From: Spongospora subterranea | Taxonomy: Eukaryota; Endomyxa; Phytomyxea; Plasmodiophorida; Plasmodiophoridae | Assembly: GCA_900404475.1 (NCBI GenBank) | Contig: OUQQ01000083.1 | Location: 1-47,289 of the forward strand | Direction of reading: 5' to 3' | DNA length: 47,289 bases | In this document: piece by piece, positions 32,865 through 43,677 of the stretch | How positions within the stretch are numbered: the first letter of the stretch is position 1 | Layout: each line of letters opens with the position of its first letter | Made by a program: the position numbers and the translations under genes | Notes under the pieces: model-generated | Told to the model about the DNA's origin: nothing | Database searches by the model: none | The model's input: only the letters and a program-made list of their open reading frames with translations

Positions 32865-35032
32865 CTATAGACGCGATCGAATTTGATCATAATCGCGGAT
32901 AACCACCCTTCCGACAATGACCGTTATGTCATCAATCTTTCCTCCTTCAAACAAAATTCCTGCGTCCGAAGCGTTTTTCGCGAACGGCGTCGCCCGCGAA
33001 CCTGATGTTTTTAAAGCTCGACGATGTGCGGCAGTCGCAAGGATAAACGCCAATTCTTGAACGTCGTCGGATTCATCTAAATTGCGATTAGAATGAAGGG
33101 TCGCAACACATATATCCAAACTTGAAATGCGGCACAAGTAAAACCGAATGTGAATGACATCGAAAAAAGCATCTATGCAACGAACCAGATAGCCTTTGAA
33201 TGTCAAAATCGAATAGATTGTCCCAAAGGCCGTCAGACCCAGCAATAATCAAATCTCCAACACGTACTTGGTGGTTTGTGACGGACGCGGCTTCCTAAAA
33301 ATCCAAAAACCGGTTAGTTTTGCAATACATTGTTGACAACAAATGCGCAAAACTCTAAAAAGAACTTCTATAGCAAAAGCAACATTCGACCAATGCCGAC
33401 AAAAACAACAATTATTGTTCTTTTAGATATTAATAATCATAATACAATAGAAAACGTATTGAGTTAGCGGTAATGATTTATATTTTGTGATATTTATACA
33501 GGTTCATCGCTGGACTCAATCCCAAGTTGATACGGGCAATTGAAACGATGCTGTTGCTCAAGAGTCTTGTAAACTATCTGATAGCCCCCGACGATTGCTG
33601 TTATTGCAAAATAAAATCAGCATATCGATTCCAAAGCTCTTGAACCATATTAAGGGTAACCAAAATATTTGAAATTTCTGAATAGAAACCCAAGAGGTAA
33701 AGGAGAGAACGTACGAGATGATTTTTTCGGAGAGTTGGTGCTCGGTTTGGGTACCATCTTAGATGTAGACGATTCGACGCCGCCATCGAGTGGCATCGCG
33801 TTACCTTCATCCTGTCTAGGGATGCGACTGAGCAGCATAACACCTACCAGAATTCACCACAATTGTTGGTGCACAAACAACAAAGCACATGTATAACTGG
33901 GAAGAATTCACATTATTATTAAACACCATGTATGACTGTGGATAAACAAGTAAGCACAAAGGACAACTCGGAAGTCGGTCGACCCGATCAAGAATAAGTA
34001 CTTCGCAAAACAATGGCGAGTTCATTCAACAGTATGCAGCAACACAAGCTAAAAAAGTAAAGCAAAAACAATATATTGTTGAAAACTGAACGCGAAGTTT
34101 TGTTTAAAATATTCTGTAATTTATGGCGATTACTGATTAATACAAAAGAGCAAAGGCAAAGAAAAACCAGCAAAGACATATTGTTGAACATTGAGCGCGA
34201 AGATTTCCCAAACCTGAGTCTCCAAGATTGGCCAGCATTAGACGATCCTCGTGTAACCTGCCGACAACGGCCGTACATGATCCCTGTATTCCCTGTTCCC
34301 GAACTTGATCGTAAGCAACGCGAAGCGCGGCACATGGGGAAATTGGCTCCTGTCTAGTAAATTGATGAATCTAGATAAAAATGATACAGCATGAGTGCTA
34401 CTCATCAGAACTCGCGCAAGCTGCGATTGCACTCTCTGTGTAACGCATCAATGCCCTGCAAAAGAATATTGAAAATCGTCAAAAATAAGCACTTGTGCAA
34501 TGAATTTAGCAAAAGCTAGTTGGAATGCGTAAATGTTAAAGTTGCACTAAGCACTCCAGCTAAAAATGTCAAAACCAGCTAACAGGAACAATTGCAAGTA
34601 ATGTTGGCTGGTGCTTGAGCACTCGAAAACGGAATTGATTTTCAATTAAAGAAATGTTGTTTGTAGCCGTAAACACTGTTACGACTTGAAGGGAAGTAGA
34701 AATTAATTTTGATTAACGGATTCATGGAATTGGTACAATTACCTGGAATACTTTGCAGGGTTGATACCCATAGAAGACCAAGCTCCCACGCCATCGGCAA
34801 TACCAAAAGAACTTGTCGCGTGACTATAGAAGAAGGCATCCTCACCACCCTTCTGCACTTTTTGCGGATGGGGCAGAACGGCCAGACCGAATTCCAGTTT
34901 GATACGCGAGCGGTCGTCGCCGGTCAATGCAGAACCAGAACCGCCAGCAACAGCTACCGAAAAAAGAGAGAATCGGCCTGAACAGAGCACCGTTTTCCTC
35001 AACATGAATAATAATGGACAATAACGCGACAT
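32865..35032 (-). CDS. PP2C-family protein phosphatase, Ptc7/PPTC7 type
   Basis: Metal-dependent Ser/Thr phosphatase; Ptc7 family members act mostly in mitochondria. Seven exons join in phase to 323 residues: 35032-34743, 34455-34402, 34353-34214, 33843-33755, 33577-33500, 33294-33186 and 33076-32865. The N-terminus (MSRYCPLLFMLRKTVLCSGR) is basic and hydroxylated enough to be a mitochondrial presequence. Motifs in order: KGGEDAFF (61-68), FGIADGVGAW with its metal Asp (80), GIQGSCTAVVGRL, MLANLGDSG, EQQHRFNCPYQLG, VGDLIIAGSDGLWDN and GGKIDDITVIVG. The metal Asp residues (ED, ADG, SDG, DDI) are all present. Between LGDSG and the QQH motif sits a hydrophilic loop (RIPRQDEGNAMPLDGG...) longer than in yeast or human relatives. 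Intron 3 is long and carries a direct repeat. Confidence 0.93.
34068..34202. repeat. Diverged direct repeat inside a PP2C intron and at its donor edge
   Basis: On the plus strand, about 33 bases at 34068-34103 (atattgttgaaaactgaacgcgaag) recur at 34171-34202 (atattgttgaacattgagcgcgaag). The second copy lies next to the donor of PP2C exon 3. It looks like a small intron-internal duplication. Confidence 0.7.
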
Positions 35033-36230
35033 TGGGAATGACCTGAAAAAGTACATTTAATCAATCACAAGTGAACATAAAGGGTGGCGCCCGACAGACT
35101 GTGAAAGAAGCACCAGCAGTCGGGAAGTGGGACACGCATCAGTGATGGGTGTACACATGCGCACGCTCAGTCGTTCATGGCTCTGAAAATCCCAACGTTC
35201 GTCGTGTTCATTAATTCATTTGTTTCGCCGGTAGAGTACAGTAGACACAGTTGTTTGTTAATACTGGATCCTGGGCAAGCCCAATTTGGACCATCGGATG
35301 TGCAGATCATTCATTTAGTCACGCTGGACAACACGCCCAGCAATGCTAGAATTGGGCGGGTATTAGCTGCAAACGAGAAATTCGTGCCGCTCGATTGAAG
35401 TGCTCAGTCTGACAGCAGGTTATAGCAAATCTTCCAAGCTCCTTGCTGATCCAACGATCTTGAATGAAGCAATGCCCAAGTTTACTTGTCTATGACCACG
35501 ATTAAGACGAAACCAGTAGTGAAATTTCAACGAAAGCGCTACTTGAGGACATCTGCCAATCAATCAGACATGCTCTTTTGCACAACAGCTTATCGACCAT
35601 GGGCTTCATACGCGCTTGCAGACACATTGTTACTGTGAATCCATCACGCCGATTGCGCCTGTTAGGCGCCAACAATTATGATCAATATATACGTCTGGTA
35701 TTTTTATGCAGTTGCAGTTAATAACATGAATCATGCCGAGTTGATTGTGCAAATTGTCCCTTGATGCCAGAATTCACGGAAACTTGCCATGTTTGAACGC
35801 GTTCTGCAGTCAGAATAAGGTTTGAACATTTATCTGCGAATCCCGGACACGTGTTTTCGAAAACAGGTTTCAGCAAGGTCTGGCAAACGGTTAGACATAT
35901 TTCGGATGCACTTTTTTCGTCTTTATTGAGTTGAGCAAAAGGCCGCGCTTTCTCGACAGGTTTTTGAGTTGAGTAGTTTGGTACGACCTCCTGGTTTCAC
36001 CACTTAAGTTTCGCGTATCCACCTTTGTTTCAGGCATAGATCTATCGATTTACCAAGTATGGTTCATTTACCTGATGCCGACCCACCGCCAATCGAGGCA
36101 TTTGGAGTCTCAACAGACTTTTTTGCACAGCCCGGCTCTTCAGCTGGCTTATTCAATAGACAAAGCCTCGGCGGCGTTGGCTGATGAGGGACGCCGTCAA
36201 GATTTTGTTGCTGGGATGACATCCTGATTC
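35033..36230. other. Intergenic, no gene seen
   Basis: Contains the PP2C upstream region and otherwise stop-rich sequence. No domain, RNA gene or clear repeat is seen. Confidence 0.5.
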
Positions 36231-36836
36231 GTCCATGGGAAGCCGTCAGAGGACAGACCATGAAGTGTTGGGACGGCATAGGCCTATACTCCTGAAACCT
36301 GGTCCCAGGCTGTAGTGGAAACAACCTAACAAAGCAGCCAGCCTCACCAATTGCGGTATTGTGAATCGGAATTGTGCAGCGAAAATTCGTCAGGCATGCT
36401 GACGTCGAACTGGTTGCCACGGCTGACTATTTCGGATAGTTGAGTTTCAGAAGAGATTAGAAAAGAATGATCGCCCCAAGGCTGGCCGACGAACAAGCAA
36501 TCTGGCTGATTATGTTGATCTACCAACATACTGAGAATTCCCCGAGAAAGTTTCCGAGAATAATGGCGTTTTTTATCAACAACGATCTTTTCAGATTGAG
36601 AATCACATCCCCAACAGTCAACCGTGGCAACCAGTTCGACGTCAGCATGCCTGAGGAATTTTCGCTGCACAACTTCCAATTCACAATACCGCAATTGGTG
36701 AGGCTGGCTGCTTTGTTTAATATTCCAGAGGTTGTTTCCCCTCCAGCCTGGGACCAGGTTTCAGGAATAGAGGCCTATTGAGGCCTATGCCGTCCCAACA
36801 CTTCATGATCTGTCCTCTGCCGGCTTCCCATGGACA
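36231..36836. repeat. Imperfect inverted repeat with ~200-220-base arms
   Basis: The left arm, about 36231-36430, begins gtccatgggaagccg and runs through gcatgctgacgtcgaact. The right arm, about 36614-36836, is its reverse complement with scattered mismatches and two insertions of about 9 and 11 bases. The spacer is about 180 bases. Short frames inside the arms mirror each other (SMPDEFSLHN / SMPEEFSLHN), so the original sequence may have been coding. Foldback transposon or inverted duplication are both possible. Confidence 0.85.
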
Positions 36837-38827
36837 ATCAAGCTCGCGTTGCTGGTGTGTCCTTGAAGTTGAGTCAAGTTGACACAGAAACTTGGACACG
36901 TCTGAGCCCATCAACCAAAACAGTTCTCCAGCCTCATCATCGTTAGGGGTCCCGCTTTCCTACGACAATCAATGTGCTGCTTGCGATACAATTCGTCGCT
37001 GTCAATGCGGCGTGCATCCAAACTAGTTGCATGGCGTTGCCATTATACTGTATTCCAAATTCTGCACTGTCAAGCGCAGGGCGCTCAACAGAACCGGCAC
37101 ATTCAGAGTCTCAAGGAGAAAACTCCTGGTATTTCTGCTGAATTTTCTTTCTGTCCTAGCGTGATACCGAGTTGTCTGGGGTAATAACAACATCAGCGCG
37201 TCTCTCAGATGCAGTGGAGTCAATCTGGCCAGTGATGGCACTGTTTTGAGGTCAGCGCAAGACAGTTGAAAAGACTAAACGATTGGCAATTATTGTGAAA
37301 ACTGTCGATATTCCCTATTGGAAGCGCCGGGTCGCCGCATGTGCGCGAACTGGTGAGATGAACTGAATCGTGGTACCGTCGATTAAATCTTATTTCCGGT
37401 GGCACCGCTTTGCTATTATCAAGACAGTCGTTCGCCCCTTACTATTTCGTGTGGGATCACCTTTAATATCGGAAATGACTTGCGGTTATCGATGTTCAGT
37501 GAGTAAGAGCGCGATACGGCACGAGGCTGAACCTGCTACCAAGCAACATCGCGTTCGTGAGCCATTCGTGATGACGAAAATATTGAAGGGATCGTTTCCA
37601 TGCTCATAAGACCATCCATCCACACCGGGTGTACACATCGTGCACGTGTCATTCAATGCCATCGATGGGTCCCATATTTTCCAAATTACATTTAATATCT
37701 ACAGCCGATTCTGCACAATTTCTTTGTTGAAAATCAAGTCTAAGCAGTTCGAGCACCTTAAGAACTTGTGCCAAATCGGCTGTAGACATCAATGTAGATT
37801 CTTTGAATTGCTGTCACCAAGCTGGTTCTTTGAATTCGAATGGCGCTTCGGAATTGCGGCAAGGCCTGATAGTCAAAAATAATGTGATTAGAACAGCGGT
37901 TGTCGATTTTTACGGGAAATTGTCTACAAAATCTTGAGGTTGTATACTGGCACATTGATCATCCACATGATTCAAGAGTCGATGAATCTTGCAGCGCTGC
38001 AGTCTCCCAGCGTGGTTCGCATGCAAAACACTCTGACGGTTTCTTCATCTGGAAAACAGATGCCGATGCATTGAGTGTCTCGGGCACGAGATACAATTTG
38101 GCCAACGCAGTCTGTGTGAGTTACCTATTCCTTCGCGTCAAGATAACACAGGCAAAATGCTCATGATAGATTTGGTTGACGATTTCTAACCAACACGGGT
38201 GCGTATCTGCTGCAGCCGCTTGCCTGAGTTTAGGTAGCGTCGGCTGCAGCAAGATTTCTTCCATGACTTCGGCGCAACTACGTCGCCCCAATATGTGGCG
38301 CAACCGAATCAGCAAAACTCACTGGACCGGAAATGCAATGTCTACGTTTTGCTCAAACTGTCCAGTTTGATTTACCCACAAAATTCTGAGTTGATTAAAG
38401 TTTCTGACATGACTTGAGAAACTGACAATGTCGGAGACATCAAGCATCCCTGCAAAGACATTCGGAGTGTCCCGACCTTGGCACTCTTTCGATGACTGTC
38501 GATGCAACTGAAACGTTTATTTTTGTTTGGATGGTCAGGAATTTATTACTTTTCCGTCATGTGTAAGATTTGCGATGCTTAATCATTGCCGGGCCAGCCA
38601 TCAACGCAAAATGTAATTCCAATGAAGTACATCTGGAGCGTAGCCTTTATGCCGAAAACAAATCGCTGTCAACCGAAATCGTTTTGAAAAGTTTGGTTCC
38701 AATTGCAAATTGCCCAGATAGTAGTACAAGGTTCGATCCCTCACAATTGACGACCTTAATCTTGATCTTGTTTAGTACGGCGATACCATACCCTGCTTAC
38801 GATCAGTAATTCCTTGTTGGTATTACT
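36837..38827. other. Intergenic or decayed sequence, no supportable gene
   Basis: Many short frames on both strands, none longer than 90 residues, with no splice-supported chain. Isolated phrases such as FNAIDGSHIF near 37650 faintly recall DDE transposases but have no partner motifs. The right end holds the cyclase promoter region. Probably worn-out repeats. Confidence 0.4.
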
Positions 38828-41800
38828 ATGCCAACAAGGATCAGCGCTCCTGCAGGTGTGCTGGTCAATGACCAATCATCAGGTTCGACGGTTCTACCCA
38901 ACCTATCGCAGCGTTCATCGTCAAATGTCACCACCGCGCAATCTCCTTTGATGAGGAGAATTTCGACGATGTTTGTCCATCCGAGTTTACTTTATGGAAA
39001 ACGGGTGAGCAAATACAAATATGTCTCTTCTCTTTTAATTATGAAAACAGATGTCAACAACGGAAAATTCCTTAAACGAAGGTGATATTGACTCCACCAA
39101 CACTGAACTGAGCGTCTGGCGGAAGATTGAGCGCTCTCCGTTGATGCACACCATCTTGATGCTGGCCGATATCTTCGTCCTATTCGGTGATGACATCCGG
39201 CTGGGATTCCTATCAAAGTATAATCAGAGAATCATCTTGTTAATTCGTTAATGACGGTTTCATATGTGTTGATGGATCAACATATCAATGTTTTATTATG
39301 TTGCTTCAAATCACGATACCTACTGCGATAAGTGTGTTTTTTGTTCATATGTGTCATGCAACAACGTGTCAATCGCATTATGTTGCTATACTAACTGCGA
39401 TAGAGCACCCGCACGAATGTGTTTCATATGTGTGATGGACCAACGTGGCAGTCTTATGATGTTGCTTTGAAACACGATACCTACTGCGATAGATCACCGT
39501 ACACTATCGACACCACAGTAATATAGCTTCTCCCTTTATTTTATACTCCAATACCTCAGTTCTTACCACTTTCGTAATTTTAGTGGTATTCAAAGTTGAT
39601 ATTTCTCTGCTGTTTTGATGGTCGTCAGGAAGGAATCTGGTTATTTTCACTGAAATCGTCGGTTTTCAAGCCGACTCTGCTTTATGCGTGCACCTTGAGC
39701 TACCGCGAGACCACGTGCCGTTTTGACGAAAATATGCATGGAAAGCGGTTGCGATTTTCAATAGCATAATAAGCGTCATAGTAAAGTTCTGTTCATTTTA
39801 TAATTTTGATGAAAGGATTTTTATTGAACGGAGCACTCATTATTTGTGTGATAACAAACCGAAAAAATTGACGCTCTATCTCTCCGTGTTTCTCCTCATA
39901 GTGATGTCGACACTGCTTTTCAGTGGATAATGATCGCCATGGCCATGTGCGTCGTATTCGATATTGTTATTGGGTCGCTAGCAGACACTGGCTTCATTTT
40001 CTCGTTCTATTTCTGGATTGATACCTTATCGGCCCTTTCGATTGTGCTTTCTCTAATACCTGTTTTGCGCGACAACGTAAGTTATTGGTGAGGCGATCGC
40101 CATTGCATTACGTTTTGTCTGTCTCGAAAATATTGTTGCATAAATTTGAGAGAGACCACATTCTCTTTAATTAACTCATATCTGAGTTAGCAACAATCGA
40201 GGGATCTTATTCGAGCTGCAAGGGCTGCCAAGATGGGTGGCAGATCAGCGTTAGTCATTCTGAAGTTAAGGTCGACACAGGGTGAAAAAGTTCATAACTC
40301 TGAGATATCTTGCCATTTATTTTTTTGCATATAGCTCGGTTGCCCAATCAGCCATGGTATCGCATGCTCAAAAGGATTTTTTCCTCGGCTTCTATAGTTC
40401 GCAACCATAATGTGAGTTCTTGAATTGGTGCTGTGTTCCAAGTTGACAGTGCACTGGCAATATCAGGGATCCCGGTTGGTAACCGACTTGAACGTACTCA
40501 TTTGCAAAAGAGCAACAGTTGCTGTGTTGATTATCGTGGCTGCCCTACCGCTTTTGTACTCTATTGGTTCAGGCAACGATAAATACTTGAATCACGAGTT
40601 GCTCAATTCTGAGGTGATACAAACATTATGGATGTGTATCCTCACTAACTGTGGGTACATATTTCTGTATAGCTGGATATCCTCGAACAAATGGTGGTTA
40701 GGAATTCAGATCCATCAACGCTTAACGCGGTAAATCACGCCAATGATCGTTTCTAGAATTAAAACCGGTAACACAGAATATGGATTGCAGGCAATTCGAC
40801 GCTATTTTGACGCTTACATTGACGTGACCGATTGGATTCCGCTGTCGTTACAGCTGTATGGGAAAGTGGTGGAACTTCCGTTAACTTTCTCGCGTAAGCG
40901 CTATCTGAATTAGCACTGCAAGTTTTTGGACAATGCAGTGCCGTTTAAGCATTTACACTCGGTAACTGCGTCAAGCAATGACTAATCGTGGTTGTTGCGA
41001 TCAGAGGTTGCAGTGGACATCTCCAAATTACGTCCAGCAGAGATCGTCTCTCAGGTCTCGACAAGTGGATTGTCCGTTGCAATTTTCAACGGCAAGGCCC
41101 AACAGCAAGTAATTGAAATATTTTGCCGTTTTTTCGCCTTTAACTTCATTTCTTATGGTGTGAATTGCGATGTTGTGATTTGCCCACTGGAAGAAAACCA
41201 TTGAATGTGATGATATACGTGGTTTACAATTGGTTATAGCTCGGTTACCGTGTATCCATTGGGTTGACGGTCTTCATTATTGGCGTGTTAATGTGGATAT
41301 GCATCGCTTTTTCAAAGGACGTCAATCAGCTGGTGGTCGAACCTGTGGAAAATCTGGTTTGATAATTGCAGTTTGCTACATAATAACGCACATTGAAGCT
41401 TTTTAGGTTGCGCGAGTTAGAAAAATTGCTGACGATCCACTCAATTCAAACAACTTCAAAGATCTCACAATAAAAGGTGTTCCGCAGTCACCTCGCAATT
41501 TGATTACATCGCCATCTAGCCACCAAGTCTCTCCGAGTGAAGCTGGCGCTCCGGGGACCAAAGGGCTATCCAAACTTTTTCATAAGCAACATAAGAAGAA
41601 GGACTCAAAAACTCACTTGGAAATCAGGTAGTCAGAAGTTGCAATGGTTTTCAGGATATCGGATCTCACATTTTGTCAAGGGTGCTGGAGCAAGCTGTGT
41701 CAAAAATTGTTGAGCTGCTGGCATTGGGGTTCGGTGAAGCAGGTCGGGAGGTTATTCGCAAGAGCCTAAAAATTGGAGGTCAAAGCGTTGATGCTGTTTC

Positions 41801-43229
41801 GTTGGGGCAAAAGGTTCATGCAATTTTCGGATTCTGTGATATTCGGAATTTCACCGTAAGTGACAAAAAAAACGATCGCTGTCGAAGTGACAAACAAATC
41901 TGAGTTGTTTTCTATAGGATATCTGCGAGTGTTTACAACAGGATGTAATGAAGTTTACCAACCAGATTGCACGCATTGTTCACGGAGACGTTCAATTCTA
42001 TGGCGGGCATTGCAACAAAAAGTCAGCTTTTCCTTTGTGGTGCTTCTTCGAGCATTAGGGGCGTTGCTGACTAGTGTTGCTTCTTAGCATAGGCGATGCA
42101 TTTTTGCTTGTCTGGAGGCTACCGGACCTTGGATCTAAAGACAATGTGAATCAATCCTTTTGGAACAGCTATTCTTGAAATCTGATTATGTCTACAGGGA
42201 CCACAACTGGAATTTAATCTGAAATCTCTAAATATGCTTGGCTGGGAACAGCTAGCGGATAATGCGCTAATATCTTTCATCAAAATCATCGCGGATATTA
42301 ACAGGTTTCTACTCACCGGTTTTTAAGAAAGGCAACTTGACAGCGTGTTCTGAATAATGTTATGCATCAGAAGCGCCGAATTAATCGCGTATAGAAATCA
42401 CCCCGCCATAAAGGAAAGGTTTGGCAATGATTTTCAAGTTAGCATGGGGTTCGGTCTTCATGTGGGTTGGGCTATTGAAGGTAAACCAATCTTCTAGCAT
42501 CGCATCAACCTTGCAAAATTTTTATTCAGCTTGGCTTAATGCATTTTCAACAAATGTCCATTAGGTGCAATTGGAAGCCGGTTCAAAATCGACGCATCAT
42601 ATTTGTCCCCAAATGTGAACTTGACCGCACGTCTGGAAAGCGCCACTAAACAGTTCGGGGTACCGATACTACTCTCCGAGCCCTTTGTGCAGCTTCTTAG
42701 TCAAACAGCTCAACTCAAAATCAGGAAGATAGACAATGTAATTTTCAAAGGTACAAGCGTAATTGAACCGAATTGTAATCACTATTGATATCTAACCGGT
42801 TTTCAGGGGTTTCGGCACCTGTTGGATTGTACACATTTGACATCACTGACAATTCGCCTTTACCACGTCCAAACGGAGCGCATCGGCCGATCACTGAAGC
42901 AGCCGTTTCTGTAGTGTTCCGCTCTGATCTTGATGTGATTGGTCTGCAAAGAAGCCATCCAAAACAGCTTCTGCCGACATTCAGGAAGGCGTTCACAGCT
43001 TATGAAAACGGAGGTCAGAGTGGTTGCCTTTGCACACTGAGCCAATCAATCAAGCATCTAAATCTTGATTTCATTGGCAGATTGGAAAGACGCTGTAGCA
43101 AAGCTTCAACAGTGTCTAAGTTGGGTTCCCAAAGATGGTCCTTCGTTATCGCTGTTGTCGTACATGAAACTGTGCGATGACCGGCCACCCGATGGCTTTA
43201 AAGGATTTCGAGCTCTGGAATTTAAATAA
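38828..43229 (+). CDS. Class III adenylyl/guanylyl cyclase with voltage-sensor-like membrane domain
   Basis: Makes cAMP or cGMP at a membrane. Eighteen exons join in phase to 824 aa: 38828-39004, 39051-39217, 39902-40076, 40191-40281, 40335-40411, 40467-40613, 40791-40893, 41005-41108, 41240-41356, 41407-41627, 41681-41855, 41918-42021, 42088-42145, 42198-42304, 42371-42480, 42565-42750, 42807-43013 and 43081-43229. Residues ~85-170 hold three hydrophobic helices. Next comes an S4-like segment, SRDLIRAARAAKMGGR, with a basic residue every third or fourth position. A helix at ~241-261, an external loop of ~90 aa, a helix at ~351-370 and a Lys-rich linker follow. The catalytic domain has LLALGFGEAG, AIFGFCDIRNFT (metal Asp513), NIGDAFLLVW (Asp556), and KIDASYLSPNVNLTAR with the transition-state Asn and Arg. 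The end, DGPSLSLLSYM...GFKGFRALEFK, matches long protist cyclases. One catalytic domain implies a homodimer. AATAAA overlaps the stop. Confidence 0.92.
39258..39500. repeat. Three ~80-base tandem repeats in cyclase intron 2
   Basis: The unit starts ttcatatgtgt, passes a gatgga.caacgtgtcaat-like core and gttgct, and ends in tactgcgata. Copies start near 39258, 39343 and 39422; the middle one is the most diverged. The array lies in the longest intron of the gene (39218-39901). Confidence 0.8.
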
Positions 43230-43677
43230 AAACATTACTCTATTTCAATCCTGTCGTTACTCAACTGATCAGCCTCCCACTTTATTCCGTTACAAACTCA
43301 TTTCAAAATATGTCTAATTATGTCATTACTTCCAATTTCATCAATCACAAACAGGCGACCTGCGCAGCAGAGCCGGTGAGCGTTTCGAGTTCGGTTGGAA
43401 GGTGCAATATACGGATTGCGTCCGACAAAACGCTGTATGATTTTCCAGCACGAATAAAATAAAGGGTTGGGGTGGGGTCGAATGAGGAAAAATCTCGAAA
43501 GCGGGTTGGATTTCAAGAAAGTCAGCGGTCACGTACTACTCATTACCTCTTTGTACTCTGGACTTTGGCGCTCAATTTGCTGTTGAATCAGTGAACAGTT
43601 TATTGGGTTTTGGTAAGTCCTAGGGAAAGCACCAGGGCAAAAAACGTAAGGGAGTTTTCCTTGGTGGGGATATGTAT
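43230..43677. terminator. Convergent 3' ends of the cyclase and aminopeptidase genes
   Basis: The cyclase ends at 43229 and the minus-strand aminopeptidase ends at 43678. The gap is stop-rich in all frames and contains the 3' flanks of both genes. No other feature is seen. Confidence 0.5.

Noticed and set aside
37630..37720. Phrase FNAIDGSHIF resembling the IDGTH motif of PIF/Harbinger transposases
   Set aside because: No second or third catalytic motif follows and the frame is short; chance cannot be excluded.
38725..38745. ggttcgatccc, like the T-loop of a tRNA
   Set aside because: No acceptor stem, D arm or anticodon arm can be folded around it.
42119..42316. Minus-strand frame inside the cyclase
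   Set aside because: It lies antisense to cyclase exons 13 and 14, which are fixed by catalytic motifs and splice phase.
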